Assembly: GCF_015062915.1 (NCBI RefSeq)
Contig: NZ_SUTJ01000002.1
Span: 1 to 64,000, forward strand
Length of the DNA: 64,000 nucleotides
Direction: 5' to 3'
Source: Methanobrevibacter thaueri
Lineage (GTDB): Archaea > Methanobacteriota > Methanobacteria > Methanobacteriales > Methanobacteriaceae
Of this stretch, positions 30,786 to 39,364 are shown one piece after another. Within the stretch, counting starts at the first letter, position 1. Every line of letters starts with the position of its first letter. A program made the position numbers and the translations under genes. A model generated the notes under the pieces. The model did not search any database. It was given only the letters and a program-made list of their open reading frames with translations, and had not been told where the DNA came from.

Positions 30786-31275
30786 AATATCCTTCGCCAT
30801 CATATGTTTCAGGATCATCATAGATTTCCTCATCCCAGTAATTGTACTCGATATAGTCATCTATTTCCTGGTTGAGGCCCCAGTTATGGTCATCGTAATA
30901 TGTGTAAGGATTGAAATCGTTTTTCACAGTAATAGTTTTGGTTTTTTTGACTTTCTTGTAATGTGAATCGCCGAAGAACTTGACCTTAACATTATACTTT
31001 CCCAAATCATATTTAACACGGACACCATGACCATATGACTTGTAAACCCATTTGTAGTTGCCGTTCTTATCAGTTACAGTGTAATTTATCTTTCCGTCGG
31101 ACCGGATTTCACGACCATTCTTGTCAACAAGCTTGATAATGATGTATCCCTTATTGTCAAAAACGCTATTGTCGGTTGATATCTTGACTTTTACTTTTTC
31201 CTTAGCAACGACAGGTCCTGCAAGCAGGATGCATGCTGTAAGGATTGCTAAAATGATGATGATTTTTCTTTTCAT
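30784..31275 (-). CDS. Secreted protein with Ig-like beta domain, 3' end at IS junction
   Basis: 163 residues with a signal peptide (MKRKIIIILAILTACILLAGPVVA) and a beta-rich region (about 25-110, ISTDNSVFDNKGYIIIKLVDKNGR) like Methanobrevibacter Ig-like modules. An acidic aromatic tail contains EIDDYIEYNYW. The GTG at 31284 is probably the ribosome binding site (GTGAT) of the ATG at 31275. The stop codon TGA is formed by TTCAA at the right end of the tnpB element, so the natural last codon or codons may have been lost. The paralogue-like protein at 31806-32513 ends ESEGYD. Confidence 0.6.
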   Translation of the reverse strand: MKRKIIIILAILTACILLAGPVVAKEKVKVKISTDNSVFDNKGYIIIKLVDKNGREIRSDGKINYTVTDKNGNYKWVYKSYGHGVRVKYDLGKYNVKVKFFGDSHYKKVKKTKTITVKNDFNPYTYYDDHNWGLNQEIDDYIEYNYWDEEIYDDPETYDGEGY

Positions 31276-31347
31276 AGTAATCACTGTGGATATTTTATTG
31301 CAAATAATATTTAAATATTGATATATAATATATTAATAAGTGATTTT

Positions 31348-31809
31348 ATGATTGAATATGACGATATAATAAAAGAATCTCCGTTCATTGTTAACCATTT
31401 GATTTCATTGAGTAAAACTCATGATTACTACATCAATAAATACATTAAAAATGACACGGATATTTTACCAAGCCAATACTACATGCTGCTATTTTTATAC
31501 TATGAGATGGGCGAAACACAATCCGACATCGCCAAGGCATGTCTTATGGACAGAAGCGGAGTTTCAAGAGCCTTCAAGGATTTCGAAGAGAAAGAATTAA
31601 TCGTCAGGGAAGTTGACGAGACAAACAAAAGGGCATATAAAATCACTTTAACAAAAAAAGGAATCGAAACCGCTGAGTTCATCATTCAGAAGGAAAGGGA
31701 ATGGGATAGGATGATTTGCGAAGAGCTTGGAATATCCCATGAAGACCTGCTCAAGACATTGTCAAAGGTTTCCCTAAAATCATTGGAATTCAACAGGGAG
31801 CAATTCTAG
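31348..31809 (+). CDS. MarR-family transcriptional regulator
   Basis: A 153-residue winged-helix protein. The recognition region, ETQSDIAKACLMDRSGVSRAFKDFEEKELIVRE, and wing VDETNKRAYKITLTKKG are typical of MarR. The reading frame extends to 31318, but AAGTGAT precedes the ATG at 31348, which I take as the start. It is divergent from the secreted-protein gene at 30784-31275 and may control it. It is not a DtxR-type protein, so it is not the obvious reader of the TTTAGGTATACCTAAA boxes. Confidence 0.82.
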   Translation: MIEYDDIIKESPFIVNHLISLSKTHDYYINKYIKNDTDILPSQYYMLLFLYYEMGETQSDIAKACLMDRSGVSRAFKDFEEKELIVREVDETNKRAYKITLTKKGIETAEFIIQKEREWDRMICEELGISHEDLLKTLSKVSLKSLEFNREQF

Positions 31810-32513
31810 TCATAGCCCTCGGATTCCAGATAATCATCTATTGCGTAATTGTCACCATACTCATAATGGTCATAGTAGGCTCCAGGATCGGTTCTTGACA
31901 ATGTGTACCTGTCCGGCACCACAGTATGATAATGGCTGGAACCATCGGAATAACTAGTTGAATAGCTTGTTTGCTGATATGTTGGCGGGAATTCAGTAAT
32001 GTTCAATCCCAATATGTCATATAACAGCTCATGTTCTGTGCAGACAACTTCATCAGTATTGACAATTATCCCATAGACAGCATTATTTTGTGAAGGATGC
32101 CATAAAAAGCATTCCCCCTTCATTGATTCCAGGCTGTCTGAAATGTAGATTCCTTTTGAATTGTCTGAAAGGCTTGGATAATCACTTGAATCACCTTTCC
32201 AAACAATCATGTAACCGTGATTACCATAAGTGTCAACATATGAAATGTTCTTGGCATTCCTCCATGACAATTCCTGACCCAAACGTGTTTTGAAACTTCC
32301 GTCCGCAATGTTATCCTCACTTAATTTTAGACAACCATCCAATGTGGCAGTCAGGACATTATCTCCACCAATATCCTCAACAATCTTATCAGTGGAGCTT
32401 GCTTCGGAAGGCGGAACTATCATATTTACTACAGAGCCCACAACAAAGCTTACAATTATCATCGCCACGAGCAATGCAACCAGAAGCACTGCGATTCTTT
32501 TAAGCTTAGACAT
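31806..32513 (-). CDS. Membrane-anchored extracellular protein, unknown
   Basis: 235 residues with an N-terminal transmembrane segment (about 6-32) and an extracytoplasmic domain with several aromatic and acidic residues. The C-terminus, NYAIDDYLESEGYD, resembles the EIDDYIEYNYW...EGY tail of the secreted protein at 30784-31275, suggesting a shared sorting or binding motif. The region GECLWHPS...GIIVNTDE recalls small archaeal surface domains, but I cannot name a family. It overlaps the convergent MarR stop by 4 nt. Confidence 0.6.
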   Translation of the reverse strand: MSKLKRIAVLLVALLVAMIIVSFVVGSVVNMIVPPSEASSTDKIVEDIGGDNVLTATLDGCLKLSEDNIADGSFKTRLGQELSWRNAKNISYVDTYGNHGYMIVWKGDSSDYPSLSDNSKGIYISDSLESMKGECFLWHPSQNNAVYGIIVNTDEVVCTEHELLYDILGLNITEFPPTYQQTSYSTSYSDGSSHYHTVVPDRYTLSRTDPGAYYDHYEYGDNYAIDDYLESEGYD

Positions 32514-32655
32514 AATATTATATTAGGAGATTACCAACATTTAAAACTATTTGATGAAAACAATATTGCTAAACGACTGCAAAATTACAAACACAAAGCA
32601 ATATTACTAAATGGCTTCAACAAACTTTAAATTAAACCCCGTATAACTAATAGTC

Positions 32656-33909
32656 ATGATAGAATTAGTTATAGCCTGTTTCATAGGAATATTGATTGGA
32701 ACCACTACTGGAATGATACCTGGAATACACGTCAATACGGCCGGAGCGATACTGTTTGCGTCGTCAACATTCCTATTGACATTCCTCTCACCGGAATTCC
32801 TTTGCGTTTTGATGGTGGCAATGTCAATAGCCCACGCATTGATTGAGTTCGTCCCGTCAATGCTTCTTGGAGTGCCACAGGAGGGAACCGCCACATCCAT
32901 CCTTCCAGGGCACAGGATGGTGCTTGAAGGCCGATCAAAGGAAGTGATTAGAGTAGTGTCCGTTGGAGGATTTGGAGCAATCATAGTGACAATACTGATG
33001 CTTCCAATATTTTCAATAGCCCTACCGATACTGCATGACATCACAAAGCCATTCACATGGGCAATATTGCTTTTTGCATCGATTTACCTAACCTACAGCC
33101 TAACCTCAACGACCAGGGATTTTCTATGGTCACTGCTTTTATTTGTCCTTTCAGGAATCCTCGGATGGATTATCTTCCAGACCCCAATATCCTCAGGAAT
33201 CACATTGATGTGCACATTTTCAGGACTGTTCGGGATAAGCACAATACTGTTCAGCCTGAACGACTCATCAACAATACCTCATCAAAACCCCTTTTATGAA
33301 CTTGATTTGGATTACAGTAAATTTAAAAGCATATTTGCCGGAGGGATAACCGGTGCGATACTAGGATTCCTTCCGGGCTTTGGCCCTGCACAGGGAACAG
33401 TGATAGCCCAAGCCGTGAGCGGTGCAAACGACAACGACGATGATGATACAGTGAACTTCCTGTTGGCAACCTCAGGATTGAACATTTCGGATTGCCTGTT
33501 CTCGCTTATTGCAATCTACATTATCGGAAACCCGAGAAGCGGAATAGCCGTCTACATGTCATACCTGATATTTGAAATGAGCCTTAATCACTTGGCGATT
33601 TTCATTTTCGCATCATTGATTGCAGTGTCCGTTTCATTGGCATTGTCCTTGAAGCTAGGCGACTCTTTTTCTAGACTGATGGGCGGAGTTGATTATAAGA
33701 AGCTGTCGATAGCAGTGATACTGCTTCAGATAGTGATATTATACATATTCGTTTTTTATTACAAGGCCCCCTTTTTCTATATGACATTGGCGCTGATTAC
33801 GTCAACAGCAATGGGAATGCTTCCCCATTACATTGGAATCGGAAAATCCCACCTGATGGGCGTTCTGATTGTTCCTGCCATTGTCATTTATATGCAAATG
33901 TTTATTTAG
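32656..33909 (+). CDS. TctA-like (DUF112) multi-pass permease
   Basis: The 417-residue membrane protein has about ten to twelve transmembrane segments. Two Gly/Pro-rich motifs, GTTTGMIPGIHVNTAGA (near 17) and LGFLPGFGPAQGTVIAQ (near 236), form the inverted-repeat signature of the TctA/DUF112 permease family of tripartite tricarboxylate transporters. No TctB or TctC partner genes are present, as is usual for the archaeal stand-alone version. Substrate unknown. Confidence 0.8.
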   Translation: MIELVIACFIGILIGTTTGMIPGIHVNTAGAILFASSTFLLTFLSPEFLCVLMVAMSIAHALIEFVPSMLLGVPQEGTATSILPGHRMVLEGRSKEVIRVVSVGGFGAIIVTILMLPIFSIALPILHDITKPFTWAILLFASIYLTYSLTSTTRDFLWSLLLFVLSGILGWIIFQTPISSGITLMCTFSGLFGISTILFSLNDSSTIPHQNPFYELDLDYSKFKSIFAGGITGAILGFLPGFGPAQGTVIAQAVSGANDNDDDDTVNFLLATSGLNISDCLFSLIAIYIIGNPRSGIAVYMSYLIFEMSLNHLAIFIFASLIAVSVSLALSLKLGDSFSRLMGGVDYKKLSIAVILLQIVILYIFVFYYKAPFFYMTLALITSTAMGMLPHYIGIGKSHLMGVLIVPAIVIYMQMFI

Positions 33910-33918
33910 GCGATTTAT

Positions 33919-34617
33919 ATGAAAGAAATATTATTAAATGAATTTAAAGAATATGAAAATATGAAAAATAAAAATGTAGAAATAGATATTGGCAATCTTA
34001 ATCCAACAATTCTTTTACCACTAATTTATAACAAAAAATTGAATTTTGATAAAATAGATTCAATTAGAAAAGTTAATGCCAATAATGATAATTCTGATGA
34101 AGTTTCAAATGAAATTATAAATGAATTAAACATTAATAACAATATAAATGCTTTAAAATTTGTTTTTCATGAATTAATAGCTAATATTTATGACCATTCA
34201 CAATTTGAAAACGCTTATGTAATGGGTGGGATTGATGGAAATTATTATGAATTTTCATTTTTAGATGATGGAATAACAATTCCTGCTTCTTTAAAAAAAC
34301 TAAATTACTTTATTAAGAATGACTGTGATGCAATAATTAAAGCTCTTAATGGATTATCTAGTAAGAATGAAGTTGGATATATTGAAAGAGGAACTGGGTT
34401 GAATAATACAGCAAATATTGTTACTTCCGGCAGCGATGGAGAAGTTTTAATTGCTTCAGGATGTGCTTTAGTTCATTTAACTAAAGATAGAATCATTGTA
34501 AAAGAAATCCTTCCAGAATGTATTGATGGAACATTGGTTAGTTTAAGAATGAATTTGAATTCAAAAATTGATATATATAAATATTTAGAACAAGTAAAAT
34601 ATGAATTGATATTATGA
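33919..34617 (+). CDS. GHKL-type ATP-binding protein
   Basis: The 232-residue protein has an N-box-like FHELIANIYDHS (about 85-96), a DDGITIP G1-like box (about 119) and RGTGLNNTANIV (G2-like, near 158). These mark a GHKL (HATPase_c) ATPase fold without a phosphoacceptor domain. It overlaps by 4 nt the STAS-like gene downstream, so the pair is translationally coupled, like anti-sigma kinase/antagonist modules. The gene is conspicuously more AT-rich than its neighbours (AAT, AAA, ATT codons), which suggests horizontal acquisition. Confidence 0.75.
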   Translation: MKEILLNEFKEYENMKNKNVEIDIGNLNPTILLPLIYNKKLNFDKIDSIRKVNANNDNSDEVSNEIINELNINNNINALKFVFHELIANIYDHSQFENAYVMGGIDGNYYEFSFLDDGITIPASLKKLNYFIKNDCDAIIKALNGLSSKNEVGYIERGTGLNNTANIVTSGSDGEVLIASGCALVHLTKDRIIVKEILPECIDGTLVSLRMNLNSKIDIYKYLEQVKYELIL

Positions 34618-34889
34618 GCGAAATTGAAGTTTTTCTAAAAAAAGAAATTGGTCCGGATTTAGGGTCAAGACAGAAAATTGAAGAACTTTATAAAAGTATT
34701 AGTGATGATGTTTCTAAAGTAATTATGAATTTTGAGGGAATTGAATTCATGGGACGTAGCTTTGCCCAAGAGTACCTTAACAGAAAACATATTGCTTCAT
34801 TTGAAGTTAACGAAAAAAATATGCCTGACGATATTGAAAAAATGTTTGAAATAATATTAAAATTAAACAATGAAAAAATAACTAGATAA
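34614..34889 (+). CDS. STAS-like DUF4325 protein
   Basis: A 91-residue protein with the pattern VIMNFEGIEFMGRSFAQEYLNR, the core of the STAS-like DUF4325 family. DUF4325 proteins often pair with GHKL ATPases, as here (ATGA overlap with the previous gene). The pair is probably a small signalling switch. No sigma factors exist in archaea, so the output must differ from the bacterial anti-sigma case. Its end overlaps the convergent methyltransferase gene by 8 nt. Confidence 0.75.
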   Translation: MSEIEVFLKKEIGPDLGSRQKIEELYKSISDDVSKVIMNFEGIEFMGRSFAQEYLNRKHIASFEVNEKNMPDDIEKMFEIILKLNNEKITR

Positions 34890-35778
34890 TAACCACATTA
34901 TCTGCTATTTTTTCCGCTTTTTGAGTTATTTCATCAATGTCCATTCCCGGAAATGCATCAATCACACATAAATCAACTTTATCTGTTTTTAAATCTTCAA
35001 ATGATTCATTGAATATTTCATAACCTTTATCAATGTCATTGATTTCTAGGTTCTTTTCAAGTGCTTCAATCATCTCAGGGTTTATGTCATTGAACATTAC
35101 CTTTTCAAAACCGTATTTAAGCAGATATATTCCTATTGCTCCAAGTCCGCACATCGCATCAATGGCCACACCTTTTTTAACATCATTGTTTTTCAGGTAG
35201 TTGTGCAATTGAACCAGCTTCTGCTCTGTGGTGGTTGCAACTTCAATGTGGTGTCTTGACTGGCTTTTGACAAGCACTATCTTTTCCTGGAGAAGTGTCC
35301 TCATCACGTTTATCTGTGTGTCGTCCCCTTCAAGTATTTCAAAGTGATTGATCTGTGAATCCTTATCTGCCTGCCCCACAATGCTTTGAGGACTTCCCTT
35401 AAGGACACATGCAACTTCCGGAACCTCTTCAATTAATCTTGCTGCCACATCGTTTGTGAAATCCGGATGAAGAAGTATAAGTGTCTTTTCTCCAATGAAT
35501 TGTGGGTTTAGGCTGCTGTAGTAGAAATTGGATAATGGCACTGGAGAATTTCTCCTTAGTGTGGCTTTTGGAGGAACTATTTCAGATTCTATCATTATTT
35601 TCAGGATTTGACTCATCACTATGTCCAATGGTCTTTTACCGCATTCGCATTTCATGTATTCGCCGTCAAGAACGTTAAAATCAATTAAGTCTTTTAATGG
35701 GCTGAATTTTTTGATTTGAATGTCTGTGCAGTTTTCACATTGCTCTAGTGAGTTAATCTTGTCGTTTATGTCTATGAT
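34882..35778 (-). CDS. SAM-dependent methyltransferase-like protein, non-canonical start
   Basis: The C-terminal half has a Rossmann methyltransferase fold: AIDAMCGLGAIGIYLLKYG is motif I and MFNDINPEMIEALEKN is motif II. The first ATG (35655) begins MKCECGKR, in the middle of a conserved-looking Cys cluster. The same frame is open upstream for 41 codons, adding LEQCENCTDIQIKKF, and reaches a strong ribosome binding site GAGGTGAT just before ATC (35776-35778) and ATA. No ATG, GTG or TTG occurs in that stretch. I therefore annotate about 298 residues with an AUC or AUA start, giving a four-Cys zinc site. Confidence 0.6.
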   Translation of the reverse strand: MIDINDKINSLEQCENCTDIQIKKFSPLKDLIDFNVLDGEYMKCECGKRPLDIVMSQILKIMIESEIVPPKATLRRNSPVPLSNFYYSSLNPQFIGEKTLILLHPDFTNDVAARLIEEVPEVACVLKGSPQSIVGQADKDSQINHFEILEGDDTQINVMRTLLQEKIVLVKSQSRHHIEVATTTEQKLVQLHNYLKNNDVKKGVAIDAMCGLGAIGIYLLKYGFEKVMFNDINPEMIEALEKNLEINDIDKGYEIFNESFEDLKTDKVDLCVIDAFPGMDIDEITQKAEKIADNVVII

Positions 35779-35847
35779 AGAATCACCTCAAAATATCTTC
35801 ATTATGTTATAATTGTCTTGTATCAGTAATAATTCTTTCAAAAGTAA

Positions 35848-35914
35848 TAAAAACTTTATAAATTAGTATTACTAATTTCTATGTACTGACTAAAAATCGC
35901 CATTGGTGAAAAAT
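35848..35914 (+). promoter_or_regulatory. tadA-like promoter with AATTAGTA-T-TACTAATT palindrome
   Basis: A TATA-like ACTTTATAAAT (about 35852-35862) is followed by a perfect 17-nt palindrome AATTAGTATTACTAATT (35861-35877). It overlaps the region from the TATA box toward the transcription start, a typical repressor position. The AGTATTACT core matches the repeats in front of cbiM. GGTGA at 35905-35909 is the ribosome binding site. Confidence 0.5.
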
Positions 35915-37342
35915 ATGAACAATGAAGAAAGCATTCCACAATATGAAATAGCAAGGCAGAACTACACTCCAGAAGAAAAGACCCTTTTGGGGGAAATCCG
36001 TGAAAATCTGGTTGATTTAGCCATATCATCCGGTGAAAACTTCCAGGCAAATGAAGAAAGATTGTTAAATGACATCCGGAACTTCATATCCTTGAGGCTT
36101 AATGGGACAAATCAGGATAATGGCATCTCAGAGCAATATTTGGACAGCTTGTCCCGCAAGTTTCTAAGGGACATTAACGGCTATGGGGAAATCGACCCAC
36201 TGATTCAGGATGATGAGCTTGAGGAAATAATGGTGATCGGTACAGACAAGCCAGTGTTTGTCTATCACAGGAAATACGGCATGATGAAAACAAATATCCG
36301 ATTCAGGAACGAGGATGAAATCCGTGAACTGATTGATGCCATTGCAAGACAAATCAACCGGAGAATCGACCAGGAAACACCGATACTTGATGGAAGACTG
36401 CGGGACGGGTCAAGAATAAATGCTACAATTCCTCCCGTGTCTGCAGACGGACCTTCACTCACCATCCGTAAGTTCCGCCGTGACCCTCTGACAGTCATTG
36501 ACCTGATTAAAACCAAAACAATGTCTATAGAATTGGCGGCTTTCTTCTGGCTGTGCATCGATGGGCTGGGAGTAAAGTCCGCCAATGCAATAATATCCGG
36601 AGGAACAAGTTCCGGCAAGACCACAACATTAAATGCTCTTTCAGCCTTCATCAACCCTAAAGAAAGAATCATAACAATTGAGGATACTCTTGAGCTGCAG
36701 ATTCCTCATGAGCATGTAATCCGAATGGAGACAAGACCGGCAAACGTTGAAAACCGGGGAGAGTTGACCATGAATGACCTTGTCAAGAACTCCCTAAGGC
36801 AACGCCCAGACAGAATCATTGTGGGAGAGGTGAGAGCCGATGAGGCAATCACACTATTCACCGCATTGAACACCGGCCATTCCGGTTTTGGAACACTGCA
36901 CTCAAATGATGCAAGGGAAACCATAACAAGACTAACCAATCCTCCAATGTCAGTTCCCGAGATAATGATTCAGGCTATTGACTTCATAATCATGCAGAAC
37001 AGAATCTACACTCCCTCTGGAGTTTCATTCAGACGCATCAGTGAGGTTGCAGAGGTTGTTGGAATGGAGGAGGGAACCGTGCAGCTGAACAAGATCTTCC
37101 AATGGAATCCTGAACGTGACATGATTGAGAACGTCAGCGTGACAAGCCATACATTAGCGCAGATTTCCGATTTGAGCGGTTACAGCATGAGCGAACTTCA
37201 TCATGAAATCGACAATCGGAAACTGGTTTTAAGACACATGCTCAACAATAACATCCGTTCAGTGAGTGATGTAAACAGCGTTTTGGAGATGTATTACGCC
37301 AATCCCCAAAAGGTCCTGAACAGGATTATTCTCAACAGGTGA
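35915..37342 (+). CDS. Type II/IV secretion ATPase, TadA/CpaF-like
   Basis: The 475-residue protein has Walker [10 protein letters not shown], an Asp box ([11 protein letters not shown]), Walker B-type [12 protein letters not shown] and the His box [14 protein letters not shown], all diagnostic of the VirB11/GspE/CpaF superfamily. It would power assembly of a type IV pilus-like or secretion machine. GGTGA precedes ATG 35915; upstream TTG and GTG codons are less likely. The neighbour gene encodes the matching TadC-like membrane core. No pilin or prepilin peptidase is in the window. Confidence 0.88.
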   Translation: MNNEESIPQYEIARQNYTPEEKTLLGEIRENLVDLAISSGENFQANEERLLNDIRNFISLRLNGTNQDNGISEQYLDSLSRKFLRDINGYGEIDPLIQDDELEEIMVIGTDKPVFVYHRKYGMMKTNIRFRNEDEIRELIDAIARQINRRIDQETPILDGRLRDGSRINATIPPVSADGPSLTIRKFRRDPLTVIDLIKTKTMSIELAAFFWLCIDGLGVKSANAIISGGTSSGKTTTLNALSAFINPKERIITIEDTLELQIPHEHVIRMETRPANVENRGELTMNDLVKNSLRQRPDRIIVGEVRADEAITLFTALNTGHSGFGTLHSNDARETITRLTNPPMSVPEIMIQAIDFIIMQNRIYTPSGVSFRRISEVAEVVGMEEGTVQLNKIFQWNPERDMIENVSVTSHTLAQISDLSGYSMSELHHEIDNRKLVLRHMLNNNIRSVSDVNSVLEMYYANPQKVLNRIILNR

Positions 37343-37347
37343 TTTTA

Positions 37348-38259
37348 ATGTTTGAAGGCTTTTTCATACTTGTTGGAGGGTTTGCACTATCCATTGTAGA
37401 GTTCTTCAAAAACCTCTCACTTGATAATTTGAAAGCGGATAATGTCAGGGACAATGAGATTGACACGACAATATTCTCGAAGTTGAACCTTGAACTTGAG
37501 CCACAGGCACTGGCAAAGCAGGAAAGCAGATTTGATGAAATCCGGGACGCACTTCTAAAATACCTCTTGAATAGGCATGTTATTTTCATATTACTCATAA
37601 TCGGATTGGGTGTGATGCTTTTTGCAGGCTTGGAGTTGTTTGGAATTTATCTTGTTGTGATTGCGATGACTTATCTGTTCATACTATCATACCCGAAAAT
37701 AAAAGAGGAGAGAAGCTATTCCGATTTGAACCAGGAGCTTCCTTATGCCTTGAGGCACATGGGAGTTGAACTGAAATCAGGAAAGGGATTGCATGATGCA
37801 TTGATTACAATCAGGGATGCGAATTATGGTTCCCTTTCAAATGAATTCACAAGGGTTCTGGAGGAGGTCAAGTTCGGAAAGTCGACTGAGGATTCCCTTA
37901 TTGAAATGAGCCATAGGGTCAGATCGGATGGCTTGTCACGTGCCGTTCACCAGATAATCAGCACATTAAGGGTTGGAGGCAATCTTGCCAACAGTTTGGA
38001 AATCATTGCACAGGACATATCATTTGACATGCAAATCAGATTAAAGGAATACTCGCAGAAATTGAACTCATTTATCCTTATCTATACATTCATTGCTATT
38101 TTAGCTCCAGTGATAAGTTTGATAATGTTGATGGCTGGTTCAACAGTAATGGGAGATGTGATATCCTCCGAACTGATATTTGTCATTTATACGGTATTTT
38201 TCCCATTGATTGTGGTGTTCATGGGATTGTTCATTAAGAAAATGGAACCAAAAATTTAA
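37348..38259 (+). CDS. TadC-like type II secretion system F protein
   Basis: 303 residues, with hydrophobic segments near 75-115 and 240-300 and a central T2SSF helical domain (LPYALRHMGVELKSGKGLHDALITI). This is the inner-membrane platform partner of the ATPase. Start chosen at ATG 37348, with GGTGAT before it; the GTG at 37339 is part of that ribosome binding site. It follows the ATPase gene by 5 nt. A short N-terminal segment before the first domain could be an extra membrane helix. Confidence 0.8.
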   Translation: MFEGFFILVGGFALSIVEFFKNLSLDNLKADNVRDNEIDTTIFSKLNLELEPQALAKQESRFDEIRDALLKYLLNRHVIFILLIIGLGVMLFAGLELFGIYLVVIAMTYLFILSYPKIKEERSYSDLNQELPYALRHMGVELKSGKGLHDALITIRDANYGSLSNEFTRVLEEVKFGKSTEDSLIEMSHRVRSDGLSRAVHQIISTLRVGGNLANSLEIIAQDISFDMQIRLKEYSQKLNSFILIYTFIAILAPVISLIMLMAGSTVMGDVISSELIFVIYTVFFPLIVVFMGLFIKKMEPKI

Positions 38260-38975
38260 AAAATGGAGCCAAAACCTTTTGAAACAAGAAGCCCTGCAAA
38301 TGCACCTTCCTGGTCCATGATAATGTTTCCTTTTGAATATTGGTCCAATGCTGCATTGATCATAGCTGATTTGGTTGACGGACTGCTTGAGGCCGCTTTT
38401 GCAGCTGCCTTTACGATGTCCATTACAGCATCTCCACGAGATATTCCATATCCCCAGTCCTCTTCACGGATGATGTCAATTCCGCTTGCATTGGTGAGTT
38501 CACCGTTGATTTCCAATGGTCCTGCAGCTGAAAGGATTGCATCCAGTGCCTCGCTGTTGATGGCTACAACAGAATCTATTGAAGTGTTTTCATTGTACTC
38601 AACTATCTCTTTTGCAAGTTTCATTCCCTTTTGATTGTCTGCATCCCAAAAGGCATCATGCAGCAACAGTGAAGATCCTGCTCCCTGCTCCTGGGCTTCT
38701 AGAGGCTCTTCGGCTGTCGGATGTGTCAATCCTCCAGGATAGATTGGTGTGTAATTCTTGAGGGTTCCGTCTTTAAGATTGATAATGAATGCCATGTCAC
38801 AGGCTCCCATACCTGGCCTGTCTTCTCCTTCATCAATGGCACATACCAAGATGTTCTTATCCCCTTTCACCAAATCGGAATCCTGTCCGATGAATAGTGC
38901 ACCTGCAATCAGCGCTATCACCCCTATGATGACAACAACTATAATTGCAACAATGAGTCTTTTTGTCCTATTCAT
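38256..38975 (-). CDS. DUF4012 membrane-anchored protein
   Basis: A 239-residue protein with an N-terminal transmembrane helix (about 7-28) and a periplasm-like domain. DKNILVCAIDEGEDRPGMGACDMAFIINLKDG and VVAINSEALDAILSAAGPLEI match the DUF4012 family, related in look to LytR-type domains. Function unknown; a cell-wall polymer role is possible. GAGGGT lies before the ATG at 38975. It has its own TATA box on the minus strand (about 39030-39040) and is convergent with the tadC-like gene, overlapping by 4 nt. Confidence 0.7.
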   Translation of the reverse strand: MNRTKRLIVAIIVVVIIGVIALIAGALFIGQDSDLVKGDKNILVCAIDEGEDRPGMGACDMAFIINLKDGTLKNYTPIYPGGLTHPTAEEPLEAQEQGAGSSLLLHDAFWDADNQKGMKLAKEIVEYNENTSIDSVVAINSEALDAILSAAGPLEINGELTNASGIDIIREEDWGYGISRGDAVMDIVKAAAKAASSSPSTKSAMINAALDQYSKGNIIMDQEGAFAGLLVSKGFGSIF

Positions 38976-39044
38976 GATATTACCCTCATTAACTAAATTC
39001 AAAAGCAAGTAAATATTATATTGTCATAGTATAAATAGTTTAGA

Positions 39045-39242
39045 AAAAGTAAATTAATAGGTGAAATTAAATATGAAGGACATATTTAATTTCGTGAGAG
39101 TAGTTATATGCTTTTTATTAAATTAGAAAGAGAGTTAAACTAATTTAATAAATAATCGGAGTGTAGTGCCATGATTGACAATCAATCATGTAAGCAATTA
39201 TAAAATTAGATTTTTAGGTAAACCTAATTTTTTATCACTTAA
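39045..39242 (-). ncRNA. Candidate iron-regulated small RNA C
   Basis: About 200 nt on the minus strand downstream of a promoter identical over 40 nt to that of RNA A. Three hairpins: CATGATTGA/TCAATCATG (39170-39190, 3-nt loop); a 13-bp stem 39114-39126/39140-39152 with RNA loop TTTAACTCTCTTT; and a perfect 13-bp stem 39063-39075/39081-39093 with RNA loop TCCTT. A T5 run follows (39046-39051). The ACTCTC and TCCTT loops are again pyrimidine-rich and complementary to Shine-Dalgarno-like sequence. It could also be read as a leader of the DUF4012 gene, but that gene has a TATA box of its own. Confidence 0.6.
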
Positions 39243-39299
39243 TATTAATGTTATAATTCCTAGTATATAAAGGTTTCTAATTTTTTAGGTATACCTAAA
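39213..39299 (-). promoter_or_regulatory. RNA C promoter: TATA box between two metal-regulator boxes
   Basis: On the minus strand: the perfect palindrome TTTAGGTATACCTAAA (39284-39299), a 12-nt spacer, TATA box TTTATATAC (39263-39271), 34 nt, then the box at 39213-39228 (plus strand TTTAGGTAAACCTAAT). Spacing equals that at RNA A to within 1 nt. Transcription is expected to start near 39242. Confidence 0.75.
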
Positions 39300-39364
39300 T
39301 TTTATAGGATCAAAAAAATTTCAAAAACATGCACAACACACATGAGAAATATTAAAATAATCTT

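Noticed and set aside
31348..31809. MarR protein as the reader of the TTTAGGTATACCTAAA boxes
   Set aside because: The boxes match the DtxR/IdeR type, and this MarR protein has no visible metal-binding or dimerisation domain of that family.
39010..39242. RNA C as a plain 5' leader of the DUF4012 gene
   Set aside because: A separate TATA box (about 39030-39040) lies between the hairpins and the gene, and a T-run follows the last hairpin. Read-through remains possible, so this is not fully excluded.
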